A DNA stretch of 10,656 bases, taken from NCBI GenBank assembly GCA_030669265.1, contig DAOVDY010000010.1:1-10656 (forward strand), written 5' to 3'. Positions 1 to 6,121 of this stretch are shown one piece after another (within the stretch, counting starts at the first letter, position 1; each line of letters begins with the position of its first letter). The stretch comes from Desulfobacteraceae bacterium. Lineage in GTDB: Bacteria; Desulfobacterota; DSM-4660; Desulfatiglandales; B25-G16. The position numbers were made by a program, and so were the translations under genes. Under the pieces are notes generated by a model that was not told where the DNA came from, did no database searches, and saw only the letters and a list, made by a program, of their open reading frames with translations.

Positions 1-207
1 ATTGGGGGACAGGAAGGAAGAAGTTCAGTTGTATTTATCCTGGATACAAAAGAAGGACATGTCTGGACGTGGGGGTTGGCTGTTGTGAGCCTGAAGAAGG
101 TTGTGGAACGAATAACGTACAAAGGGCGAGTTCGGCCTGGCAAAAAGATGGGAGAGATTATCGAAGAAATAATAACAACCAGCATTGAAGACACGAGAAA
201 AGAATAA
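1..207 (+). CDS. 3' end of an unrecognised protein gene (possible lipoprotein C-terminus)
   Basis: Frame 1 is open from the first base to a TAA at 205-207, giving 68 residues whose start lies upstream of the window. The residues look like a real protein rather than chance: a beta-rich stretch VVFILDTKEGHVWTWG is followed by a basic segment (VERITYKGRVRPGKKMG) and a helical, acidic end (EIIEEIITTSIEDTRKE). The pattern 'hydrophobic strand, D-x-K-x-G, V-W' followed by a terminal helix is reminiscent of the C-terminal end of CsgG/LpoB/DUF4136-type cell-surface lipoproteins, where a turn of the form D-x-x-T-G precedes a Trp. This is only a weak resemblance judged by eye. The gene is on the same strand as ffh but 291 nt away, so shared transcription is uncertain. 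The minus-strand reading frame over the same bases has no protein-like character. Confidence 0.65.
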   Translation: MGGQEGRSSVVFILDTKEGHVWTWGLAVVSLKKVVERITYKGRVRPGKKMGEIIEEIITTSIEDTRKE

Positions 208-298
208 AATTCTAATAAAGTAACAATTTAGATTTTTAAAAGAAATCACTGAAAAAAGAGGGAATGATGCCTTTTATTACGTGACTGTCGGGAGGACG

Positions 299-411
299 CT
301 GTCTTTTCGTGATTTATCTATGGGGGAAACCGCAGCTCACCCGCTTAATAAAGCGGGGGAGAATGCGGAGGGGGTAAGAATCCCACATAGATAAGTCATT
401 GAAAAGACCAG
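299..411 (+). other. Long imperfect hairpin upstream of ffh (candidate structured leader RNA or small repeat)
   Basis: The arm at 299-326 (CTGTCTTTTC, then a run containing TTATCTATG) pairs with 382-411 (containing CATAGATAA, then GAAAAGACCAG). Inside it CCGCA (330-334) pairs with TGCGG (364-368), and CCCGCTT (340-346) pairs with AAGCGGG (351-357) around the loop AATA. The result is one extended, bulged stem of about 113 nt. Just downstream, CCAGTC and GACTTGG around 408-425 can form a competing small hairpin. I could not match it to an RNA family: the SRP RNA apical motif, the cobalamin box and the 6S bubble are not present. It could be a leader element of ffh, an independent small RNA or a palindromic repeat. 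The strand is assigned from the downstream gene only. Confidence 0.5.
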
Positions 412-498
412 TCCGTGAGACTTGGAACGAAAGAAAAGGTATCATTCACTATAGATAGGATTTTTTTAACACACCTAAAATGTTGCGAATTGTTAAAT

Positions 499-1830
499 AT
501 GTTTGAATTATTAACTGAAAAACTAAGCAGGACATTTAAAGAATTACGGGGCCGGGGAAGGTTAAATGAAAAAAATATACAGGAGGCCTTAAAACAGATC
601 CGCCTTGCCTTTCTTGAAGCGGATGTAAACTATAAGGTTGTCAAGAGGTTCCTCGAGGAAAGACGACAGCGCTCCCTTGGGCAGGAGGTAATGGAGAGCC
701 TTACCCCTGGGCAGCAGGTAATTAAGATAGTGCAGGAAGAGCTTACAAAGCTGATGGGAGAGGGGAAAAGAGATCTGAATCTTAATGATAAAAAACCCCT
801 TAGTCTCATGCTTGTTGGTCTCCAAGGTTCTGGAAAAACGACAACAGCAGGGAAGCTGGCTAATTATATAAGAAAAAATGGGTACCATCCTTACTTGGTG
901 CCGGCGGATACCCAAAGACCGGCTGCTATCGAGCAGCTTCGGAAGATAGGAGAGGAGATCAATATTCCGGTTCATCCTACAGATAGTAACGATCGTGTTG
1001 AAGATATTTGCCTTAAAGCCAAGGAAGCAGCATCGAGAATTGGATCAGATGTTTTGGTTATAGATACAGCAGGGAGGCTTCATATTGACGAACAGCTCAT
1101 GAAAGAACTTTTGAGAATCAAGGAGGTAATCCATCCTGCAGAGAGTCTTCTTGTAGCCGATGCCATGACAGGCCAGGATGCAGTGAATTTGGCTGTAAAA
1201 TTTAATCAGGTTCTTGATATCACAGGAGTCATTTTATCAAAGATGGAAGGAGACGCACGGGGTGGAGCAGCCCTTTCAGTAATGGCGGTAACGAACAAAC
1301 CGATTAAATTTGTTGGTATAGGGGAGAGCATGGATGCATTAGAGCCTTTTTATCCGGATAGAATGTCTTCCAGGATTCTTGGAATGGGCGATGTTTTATC
1401 CTTGATTGATAAAGCACAGGCTGAATTTGATCAAAAGGAGGCCATTAGATTTGCACGTAAGATCAAAAAGGAAGAATTTGATCTGGAGGATTTTAAAAAA
1501 CAGCTTGCATATATTCAAAAGATGGGATCATTGGAGCAGATTATGGGGATGATACCAGGTATTGGCAAGATGATGAAGTCAGGAAGGGTAAAAACCGATG
1601 AAAAGGAACTTGTGAGGGTTGAGGCGATCATTAACTCTATGACGCCGGAAGAGAGAAGAAATTATAAGATAATAAGTGGCAGCAGGCGAAAACGGATCGC
1701 AATAGGAAGTGGAACAAGAGTTGAAGACGTTAATCGGCTTCTTAAAAATTTTGTTCAGACAAAAAATATGTTAAAAAAGTTTAGTCGAGGAGGTTTAAAG
1801 GGTCTATCTTCATTGGCTGGCTTCAATTAA
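499..1830 (+). CDS. ffh: Signal recognition particle protein Ffh (SRP54 GTPase)
   Basis: Ffh binds 4.5S RNA and signal sequences of nascent membrane proteins and delivers ribosomes to FtsY at the inner membrane, with both GTPases activating each other. The 443-residue product has the full order: N-domain helices (MFELLTEKLSRTFKELRGRG), the P-loop GLQGSGKTTTAGKLA around residues 107-121, DTQRPAAIEQL, DTAGRLH, GDARGGAALS, then a methionine-rich M domain (MGSLEQIMGMIPGIGKMM) and the RNA-binding segment RRKRIAIGSGTRVEDVNRLL. The length is normal for the family. I chose ATG 499 because family members start MFE; the in-frame GTG at 415 would add 28 residues without family resemblance. No clear Shine-Dalgarno precedes 499. 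One oddity is the guanine-specificity motif, usually TKxD, which reads SKME at residues 247-250. Confidence 0.97.
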   Translation: MFELLTEKLSRTFKELRGRGRLNEKNIQEALKQIRLAFLEADVNYKVVKRFLEERRQRSLGQEVMESLTPGQQVIKIVQEELTKLMGEGKRDLNLNDKKPLSLMLVGLQGSGKTTTAGKLANYIRKNGYHPYLVPADTQRPAAIEQLRKIGEEINIPVHPTDSNDRVEDICLKAKEAASRIGSDVLVIDTAGRLHIDEQLMKELLRIKEVIHPAESLLVADAMTGQDAVNLAVKFNQVLDITGVILSKMEGDARGGAALSVMAVTNKPIKFVGIGESMDALEPFYPDRMSSRILGMGDVLSLIDKAQAEFDQKEAIRFARKIKKEEFDLEDFKKQLAYIQKMGSLEQIMGMIPGIGKMMKSGRVKTDEKELVRVEAIINSMTPEERRNYKIISGSRRKRIAIGSGTRVEDVNRLLKNFVQTKNMLKKFSRGGLKGLSSLAGFN

Positions 1831-1890
1831 AGCAAAGATCCGGTGATAAAAGCTTGACAAATACATTAAATTTTAGGAAAAAGTTTTTCG

Positions 1891-1919
1891 TTGCGAAATT
1901 GGCAAATGTGCCATATTAT
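1891..1919 (+). promoter_or_regulatory. Candidate sigma-70 promoter for the rpsP operon, with a palindrome in the spacer
   Basis: TTGCGA (1891-1896) and TATTAT (1914-1919) are separated by 17 bp and match 4 of 6 and 5 of 6 consensus positions. The spacer carries a perfect inverted repeat TGGCA-AATG-TGCCA (1900-1913), placed where a bound repressor would block polymerase. A second TTGACA at 1854-1859 has no acceptable -10 at 16-18 bp. The implied transcript start near 1926 gives a leader of about 100 nt before rpsP. This is inference from sequence alone. Confidence 0.45.
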
Positions 1920-1952
1920 TATATCTAAAGTATCTGCCCAAAGAACAAGAAA

Positions 1953-1977
1953 TTTTACCTGCCTAAGGCGGGTTAAA
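1953..1977 (+). other. Leader hairpin upstream of rpsP
   Basis: ACCTGCC (1957-1963) pairs with GGCGGGT (1967-1973) around the loop TAA, with one G-U pair. The flanking TTT and AAA can extend the stem across a T-T mismatch. It sits between the candidate promoter and the rpsP ribosome binding site. There is no U tract after it (TTAAAATA follows), so it is not a classical terminator. It may be a leader structure or a processing or stability element. Confidence 0.4.
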
Positions 1978-2028
1978 ATACAGTAGATTTTGAGCAAGTA
2001 CAATTTAAAGGGGGTGAGAATTTTTAAT

Positions 2029-2292
2029 ATGCCTGTACGATTAAGATTAACCAGGAAAGGGGCGAAGAAGAGACCTTTTTACCGTATCGTGGCTGCTGAT
2101 TCAGAGGCACCAAGGGATGGTAGATTCCTTGAGGTGTTAGGGTATTATGACCCACTCAAAGATCCAGCTCAAGTACAAATGGATGAAGACAAGGTGAGAA
2201 AGTGGATACAGAGAGGCGCTAAGGTTTCGGATACTGTAGGATCTCTTTTGCGGAAGAAGGGTGTACCCACAGTTCCTTCCCAAACGAGTTAA
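2029..2292 (+). CDS. rpsP: 30S ribosomal protein bS16
   Basis: bS16 is a small-subunit protein that stabilises folding of the 16S rRNA 5' domain during 30S assembly. The product is 87 residues, the usual length. It starts MPVRLRLTRKGAKKRPFYRIV and continues with ADSEAPRDGRFLEVLGYYDP, both family signatures, followed by the helical KVRKWIQRGAKVSDTVGSLL. The frame is open back to 1990, but family members begin at MPV. A GGGGGTGAG ribosome binding site around 2010-2018 sits about 11 nt before ATG 2029, which supports that start. It is the first gene of the rpsP-khpA-rimM group and is preceded by a candidate promoter, so it is probably transcribed separately from ffh. Confidence 0.97.
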   Translation: MPVRLRLTRKGAKKRPFYRIVAADSEAPRDGRFLEVLGYYDPLKDPAQVQMDEDKVRKWIQRGAKVSDTVGSLLRKKGVPTVPSQTS

Positions 2293-2333
2293 ATGGTGTT
2301 TAATGAGAATTTCAGATGGGGGAGAAAATGGAA

Positions 2334-2564
2334 ATGAAAGATCTGATTGAATACATTGCAAAGGTTCTTGTTGATAATCCGGACGATGTAAGTGTAACTG
2401 AACTTGAAGGAAAACAGACCTCAGTGATTGAACTCAGGGTAGCCAAAGAAGATTTGGGCAAGGTAATTGGCAAACAAGGAAGAACTGCCAGGGCGATGAG
2501 AACTATACTTGGTGCGGCATCGACCAAGTTGAAAAAAAGATCGGTCCTGGAGATCTTAGAGTAG
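2334..2564 (+). CDS. khpA: KH-domain RNA-binding protein KhpA
   Basis: KhpA is a small single-KH-domain protein that binds RNA and in several bacteria pairs with KhpB (Jag/EloR). It is commonly encoded between rpsP and rimM, as here. The 76-residue product starts [19 protein letters not shown], the family's typical N-terminus, and contains the GxxG loop as GKQG at residues 46-49 ([19 protein letters not shown]). In-frame ATGs also occur at 2316 and 2328. I chose 2334 because the GGGGGAG ribosome binding site at 2318-2324 lies 9 nt before it and would overlap or crowd the other two. The gene lies 41 nt after rpsP, and its stop codon directly abuts the rimM start. The fold is certain; its RNA targets in this organism are unknown. 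Confidence 0.93.
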   Translation: MKDLIEYIAKVLVDNPDDVSVTELEGKQTSVIELRVAKEDLGKVIGKQGRTARAMRTILGAASTKLKKRSVLEILE

Positions 2565-3092
2565 TTGAGTCACATAGATCTTAGAGATCTAATCCTGATA
2601 GGACATGTTATTCGCCCCCATGGTATAGCCGGTCTGCTAAGGATAGTTTCTTATGCTCAATCATTAGAAACCTTCCTCCAGGCCGGTTCTGTTTTTATGG
2701 ACAGGGGCAATAACGAGTTTGAAGAGAGGAAGGTTATTGATATCAGGCCCCACGGATCATCCTTTCTTTTAAGATTGTCGGGTTTGAACTCAATTGAACA
2801 GACAGAAATTTTTAAGGCAGCGAAGATATTCATACGGAAAGATTCTTTAATAAAAAAAGATGAGGATGAGTTCTTCTACTATGAATTGTTAGGATTGAAT
2901 GTATATTCGATAACAGGGCAATATCTTGGTGTGGTAAAGGAAATTTTTCCTACTGGAAGCAATGATGTTTATGTGGTTGAAGGTCAGGGCAAGGAGTTCT
3001 TGATACCGGCAATTCATCAGGTTATCAAGGAGATAAACATAACGCAAAAAAGAATGGTTATTTCACCTATAAAAGGCTTGTTAGAGCTTTGA
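2565..3092 (+). CDS. rimM: Ribosome maturation factor RimM
   Basis: RimM is a 16S rRNA-processing factor that binds uS19 and assists maturation of the 30S head. The 175-residue protein has the N-terminal RimM beta-barrel (LILIGHVIRPHGIAGLLRI at about residues 9-27). It also has the C-terminal PRC-barrel (FYYELLGLNVYSITGQYLG, then GSNDVYVVEGQGKEFLIPAI, ending ISPIKGLLEL). Length is normal. The only plausible start is TTG 2565, which follows the khpA TAG with no gap; there is no ATG or GTG between it and the conserved LILIG core. This points to translational coupling from khpA. Its usual partner trmD is displaced by 286 nt because of an inserted, decayed element. Confidence 0.95.
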   Translation: MSHIDLRDLILIGHVIRPHGIAGLLRIVSYAQSLETFLQAGSVFMDRGNNEFEERKVIDIRPHGSSFLLRLSGLNSIEQTEIFKAAKIFIRKDSLIKKDEDEFFYYELLGLNVYSITGQYLGVVKEIFPTGSNDVYVVEGQGKEFLIPAIHQVIKEINITQKRMVISPIKGLLEL

Positions 3093-3104
3093 TGAGTTGC
3101 AAGT

Positions 3105-3371
3105 ATTCAGCCGCAGATTCACACAGATGAACGCAGACAAATTTAAATACAAAGAAGTCACAGATATTATTCTTAAAGGTAATCATTGAACTAAAAAGAA
3201 GTTCGTACTTTTGGCCTTGCATATAAGTCTCAATTAATCAATCTAAAAGATAACAAATATTGAAGTTGGCTTATTATTGAACTTTGGCAGAAAAGTAAGA
3301 ATTCAAAAGACTTGTATATGATAATAAAAGAAAAAATATCAGCGATAATCAGCGTAAATCTGTGGCTGAAT
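3105..3371. mobile_element. Insertion-like segment with 33-bp inverted ends between rimM and trmD
   Basis: The left end at 3105-3137 (ATTCAGCCGCAGATTCACAC, continuing) and the right end at 3339-3371 are inverted copies that match at 26 of 33 positions by my hand alignment; the outermost 8 bp are identical. Between them lies a decayed GxxExxY gene. The ends have an internal rhythm (CAGATT-CAC-CAGAT-GAACGCAGA) made of short near-repeats. The segment begins 12 nt after the rimM stop and ends 7 nt before the trmD start, so it splits a normally tight gene pair. No target-site duplication is obvious. Confidence 0.6.
3127..3321 (+). pseudogene. Decayed GxxExxY-family protein gene
   Basis: ATG 3127 opens MNADKFKYKEVTDIILKGNH and then a TGA at 3187-3189. 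This matches the usual N-terminus of GxxExxY proteins (PF13366/TIGR04256, PD-(D/E)XK-like), in which KYKEVTDIIL runs into the GxxExxY motif. That motif is missing, apparently deleted. The reading resumes as IELKRS shortly after, then an AYKSQLIN-like piece, and in a shifted frame NIEVGLLLNFGRKVRIQKTC before TGA 3319-3321. The last part matches the family's conserved C-terminal strand (V-G-L-L-x-N-F-G). An internal deletion plus at least one frameshift means it cannot make the intact protein. The family's role is not settled, and family assignment rests on remembered motifs. Confidence 0.65.
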
Positions 3372-3378
3372 AGTTCCG

Positions 3379-4113
3379 ATGAGATTTGATATTCTTTCAA
3401 TATTTCCAGAAATGTTTCCTTTCCTCATTGATTATGGAATTGTTGGACGGGCAGTAGAAAGCGGGAAGATACAGATAAATGTGGCGAATATAAGAGATTT
3501 TGGTGAGGGGCCGCATTTGATGACTGATGATAGGCCATTCGGAGGCGGAGATGGTATGGTTATGAAACCAGAGCCAATTTTCCGGACCCTAGAATCAATT
3601 CCCAGGGTAGAAGGGGAGAGAAAAGTCATTCTGCTCACACCTCAAGGCCAGCGTTTTAATCAATCAATGGCGCGGAGTTTATGTAAGCTACAGCAGATTA
3701 TTTTAGTGTGTGGGCGATACGAGGGCGTAGATGAAAGGATAAGATCCAGGTATGTAGATATGGAGGTATCTATTGGTGATTACATCTTGACCGGAGGTGA
3801 ATTACCAGCCATGATCATTGTAGAAGCTGTGAGCCGATTGATTTCGGGTATATTGGGCGGAGCAACCTCTAATTGTGAGGAGTCATTTGAGGATTGCCTA
3901 TTGGAGTATCCACAATATACGAGGCCTCGAGTCTTTCAAGGGGATGATGTGCCACCTATTTTATTGTCAGGTGACCATGAAAAGATCAGGCTTTGGAGAA
4001 GAGCACAGTCAATAAAGAGGACATTAGAGAAGAGACCGGATTTGTTGGAGAGGGCCAATCTCAGCGAGAGGGATAAATCTATACTTGAAGAATTAAAACA
4101 AAAAAAGGTATAA
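3379..4113 (+). CDS. trmD: tRNA (guanine37-N1)-methyltransferase TrmD
   Basis: TrmD is a SAM-dependent SPOUT enzyme that makes m1G37 next to the anticodon, preventing +1 frameshifting. The 244-residue product has MRFDILSIFPEMF, the DDRPFGGGDGMVMKPEP loop, LTPQGQ (about 87-91), CGRYEGVDERI (111-121), the trefoil-knot SIGDYILTGGELPAM (131-145) and LLEYPQYTRP. Arg153 corresponds to the catalytic-site Arg154 of the Haemophilus enzyme. Two substitutions stand out. The residue equivalent to catalytic Asp169 is Glu168 (EESF instead of EDSF), and the GGGPGM loop has Asp in place of Pro. Length is normal and the rest is intact, so it is probably functional. The start at ATG 3379 lacks a strong ribosome binding site and lies just outside the inverted end of the upstream relic. 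Confidence 0.96.
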   Translation: MRFDILSIFPEMFPFLIDYGIVGRAVESGKIQINVANIRDFGEGPHLMTDDRPFGGGDGMVMKPEPIFRTLESIPRVEGERKVILLTPQGQRFNQSMARSLCKLQQIILVCGRYEGVDERIRSRYVDMEVSIGDYILTGGELPAMIIVEAVSRLISGILGGATSNCEESFEDCLLEYPQYTRPRVFQGDDVPPILLSGDHEKIRLWRRAQSIKRTLEKRPDLLERANLSERDKSILEELKQKKV

Positions 4114-4193
4114 GCGAATAAAATTTAGAATCATTAACTTCATTGAATTTAGGCACGTCATATTTTTAACGTATCCAATAAAACGGGATAATT

Positions 4194-4760
4194 ATGTCCT
4201 TTTATATTGGGCTATTGCATTATCCTGTATATAACAGGAAAGGGGAGATTATTGTTTCGGCAATAACCAACTTAGATCTCCATGATTTGGCGAGATTGGG
4301 AAAGACGTATGGAGCCAAGAAATTCTATGTTATTAATCCCCTCACAGACCAGCAAGATCTGGCCAAAAGTATTTGTCTGCATTGGGTAAGCGGCCATGGA
4401 GCTGCCTACAATAAAGATAGGCGAGAGGCAATGTCTTTGATTTCAATTGCTTCAACACTTGAGGAATCTCTAAAAGAGATTCAAGAAATAGAAGGTGAAG
4501 TACCAACGATAATTGCCACTGATGCAGGGAAAGGCGGAAGACAGGGCGTTACGTATACATTGGCACGGGAGATAGTTGCCTCTAATAGGGCGGTAATGAT
4601 TTTATTTGGTACAGCATGGGGCATAGCTAAAGAGCTCATTAGGAAAGCAGACTATCTTTTAGAGCCTATTTTTGGGGTATCGTATTATAATCACCTCTCA
4701 GTTAGGACAGCTGCTGCAATAACCTTGGATCGTTTGTTTTCCAAGATTGCAGAGCAATAA
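4194..4760 (+). CDS. SPOUT-fold RNA methyltransferase, COG4752/PF09936 type, substrate unknown
   Basis: The 188-residue product matches the SAM-dependent RNA methyltransferase family often placed beside trmD in deltaproteobacteria, Aquificae and Thermotogae. Visible landmarks are MSFYIGLLHYPVYNRKGEIIV at the N-terminus, AITNLDLHDLARLGKTYG, a central ATDAG segment, and the knot region MILFGTAWGIAKELIRKADYLLEPI, then YNHLSVRTAAAITLDRLF. The last part resembles the SAM-binding loop and helix of other SPOUT enzymes. Family members have been structurally characterised, but I know of no firmly established RNA target. The gene lies 80 nt after trmD and just before rplS, suggesting an rRNA or tRNA modification role. 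ATG 4194 is the family-like start; only a weak CGGGA precedes it. The spacer 4114-4193 is AT-rich with no clear signal. Confidence 0.88.
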   Translation: MSFYIGLLHYPVYNRKGEIIVSAITNLDLHDLARLGKTYGAKKFYVINPLTDQQDLAKSICLHWVSGHGAAYNKDRREAMSLISIASTLEESLKEIQEIEGEVPTIIATDAGKGGRQGVTYTLAREIVASNRAVMILFGTAWGIAKELIRKADYLLEPIFGVSYYNHLSVRTAAAITLDRLFSKIAEQ

Positions 4761-4796
4761 AGAGAGAGGTAATTTGAAACAAAGGAGGATAGTGTG

Positions 4797-5141
4797 ATGA
4801 ATGCGATTGAGATGCTTGAAAAAGAACATATGAGAGTAGATCTTCCTCAATTTAAGTCTGGCGATAAAGTCAGGGTATATAGTCGAATTAAAGAGGGTGA
4901 CAAAGAACGAATCCAGGTATTTGAGGGAGTGGTTATTAGGAAAAGGAAAGGTACCACAGGGGCTACTTTTACTGTGCGAAAGGTCTCGTATGGTGTTGGT
5001 GTGGAGAAAATTTTTCCTTTTCACTCTCCAACAATAGACAAAATAAAGGTAATTTCAAAGGGTAAGGTGAGGAGGGCAAGACTCTACTATTTACGAAAAT
5101 TGAGGGGTAAGGCAGCCAGGCTTAAGGAAAAAACCACTTGA
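4797..5141 (+). CDS. rplS: 50S ribosomal protein bL19
   Basis: bL19 lies at the subunit interface of the 50S subunit and contributes to intersubunit bridges. The 114-residue product has the family landmarks [54 protein letters not shown] and [20 protein letters not shown]. Length is normal. Both GTG 4794 and ATG 4797 are in frame; ATG 4797 is chosen because the strong GGAGG at 4784-4788 lies 8 nt upstream. The stop overlaps the rnhB start by 1 nt (TGATG), indicating coupled translation with rnhB. Confidence 0.97.
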   Translation: MNAIEMLEKEHMRVDLPQFKSGDKVRVYSRIKEGDKERIQVFEGVVIRKRKGTTGATFTVRKVSYGVGVEKIFPFHSPTIDKIKVISKGKVRRARLYYLRKLRGKAARLKEKTT

Positions 5142-5746
5142 TGCGTTTATATAAGGATAATCAGTTCTATGAGTTTCAGGCCAGGCTTGCAGGGTATTCT
5201 TTTGTAGCTGGTATAGATGAAGCAGGACGTGGCCCACTCGCTGGTCCTGTAGTTGCGTCTGCGGTGATTTTACCCGAAGATATTGTTTTGCTTGGGGTTA
5301 GGGATTCTAAAAAAATGTCTGAGAGGGCTCGCGAGGAGGCCTTTTCCCTCATCGAAAGTAAGGCTATAGGTATTTCCTTAGCTGTGGTAAGCCCACAAGA
5401 GATTGATAAAGTTAATATTCTTCAGGCTACTCGAAAGGCTATGAAAGAAGCCGCTTTAACACTTGATCCCCAGCCTGATTATTTATTAATCGATGGCATA
5501 CACCCTGTTGACCTTCCTATTCATCAAAGATGTATCATAAAAGGCGATGATCTCTCTTTATCTATATCCGCAGCCTCTGTTCTGGCTAAAGTTTACCGTG
5601 ATAGAATTATGTGTAGCTACCACAGTTTATATCCATATTATGGCTTTTCTTCAAACAAAGGGTATGGAACACCTGGCCACATAAAGGCTATAACAAGATA
5701 TGGCCCCTGCCATATTCATAGATTAACCTTTAGAGGCGTTCTTTAG
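5141..5746 (+). CDS. rnhB: Ribonuclease HII
   Basis: RNase HII cleaves the RNA strand of RNA-DNA hybrids and nicks at single ribonucleotides in genomic DNA, starting ribonucleotide excision repair. The 201-residue protein has the catalytic GIDEAGRGPLAGPVVA (Asp26, Glu27), DSKKMS, LIDG (Asp118), KGDDLSLSISAASVLAKVYRD (Asp136 and Asp154 both present) and the C-terminal GYGTPGHIKAI followed by HRLTF. Length is typical. ATG 5141 overlaps the rplS TGA by 1 nt; a TTG at 5138 is also in frame but less likely. The stop overlaps the next gene's GTG by 1 nt. Placement between rplS and yraN is the standard one for proteobacteria. Confidence 0.96.
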   Translation: MRLYKDNQFYEFQARLAGYSFVAGIDEAGRGPLAGPVVASAVILPEDIVLLGVRDSKKMSERAREEAFSLIESKAIGISLAVVSPQEIDKVNILQATRKAMKEAALTLDPQPDYLLIDGIHPVDLPIHQRCIIKGDDLSLSISAASVLAKVYRDRIMCSYHSLYPYYGFSSNKGYGTPGHIKAITRYGPCHIHRLTFRGVL

Positions 5747-6114
5747 TGACAAAAGAGAGGATTGCCCTTGGAAAGTTTGGTGAGGAACTGGCAAGGAAAA
5801 GATTAAAAGATTGTGGGTATAGGATTCTCACAACAAATTATAGGTGCCCTTTAGGTGAGGTCGATGTAATTGCGAGAGATGGCGATGTTTTGGTTTTTGT
5901 AGAGATAAAAACACGCAAAAATAAATCCTTGGGTCGGGTTAAAGAGACAGTTAATAGCAGGAAACAGCGCCAAATTTCAAAGGTGGCCCTGGCGTACATG
6001 AAATCTAACAACCTTTGGGGAAGTAAGGCGAGATTTGATGTGGTTGCTGTTGGATTACTCGATGGAAAAAAAGAAATTGAGATTATAAAAAATGCATTTG
6101 AATTGGCTTACTGA
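5746..6114 (+). CDS. yraN: YraN/UPF0102 family protein, predicted nuclease fold
   Basis: The 122-residue product belongs to the UPF0102 (YraN) family, which has an endonuclease-like PD-(D/E)XK core of uncertain biological role. The signature is clear: GKFGEELARKRLKDCGYRIL, NYRCPLGEVDVIARDG (Glu38, Asp40) and VFVEIKTRKN (Glu53 and Lys55 of the ExK pair), then KQRQISKVALAYM and ARFDVVAV. Length is normal. The GTG start at 5746 shares its G with the rnhB TAG stop, so it is translationally coupled and probably co-transcribed with rplS and rnhB. The conserved pairing with rnhB hints at a DNA-processing role, but that is inference from context. Confidence 0.92.
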   Translation: MTKERIALGKFGEELARKRLKDCGYRILTTNYRCPLGEVDVIARDGDVLVFVEIKTRKNKSLGRVKETVNSRKQRQISKVALAYMKSNNLWGSKARFDVVAVGLLDGKKEIEIIKNAFELAY

Positions 6115-6121
6115 GCAATGA

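Noticed and set aside
8..25. SRP RNA apical loop, because of GACAGGAAGGAAGAAG near the left edge
   Set aside because: The conserved flanking stem (CAGG-TCC ... GCAGCC) is absent and the bases lie inside a coherent coding frame.
25..249. Minus-strand reading frame of 74 codons at the left edge
   Set aside because: It is antisense to a protein-like plus-strand frame, has low-complexity residues and no recognisable motif.
299..411. Cobalamin or SAH riboswitch, suggested by GCAGCTCACCCGC and GGAGGACGCTGTC pieces
   Set aside because: The conserved distal boxes of either family are missing or in the wrong order, and ffh is not a gene these riboswitches control.
415..498. N-terminal extension of Ffh from GTG 415
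   Set aside because: The 28 added residues do not resemble Ffh N-termini, which begin MFE; the region is better read as untranslated leader.
1900..1913. Sigma-54 promoter (TGGCA near TGC)
   Set aside because: The GG-to-GC distance is 9 bp rather than the required 11, and the TTGC element is absent.
1957..1973. Intrinsic terminator for ffh
   Set aside because: No U tract follows the hairpin, and it lies downstream of the promoter candidate for the next gene.
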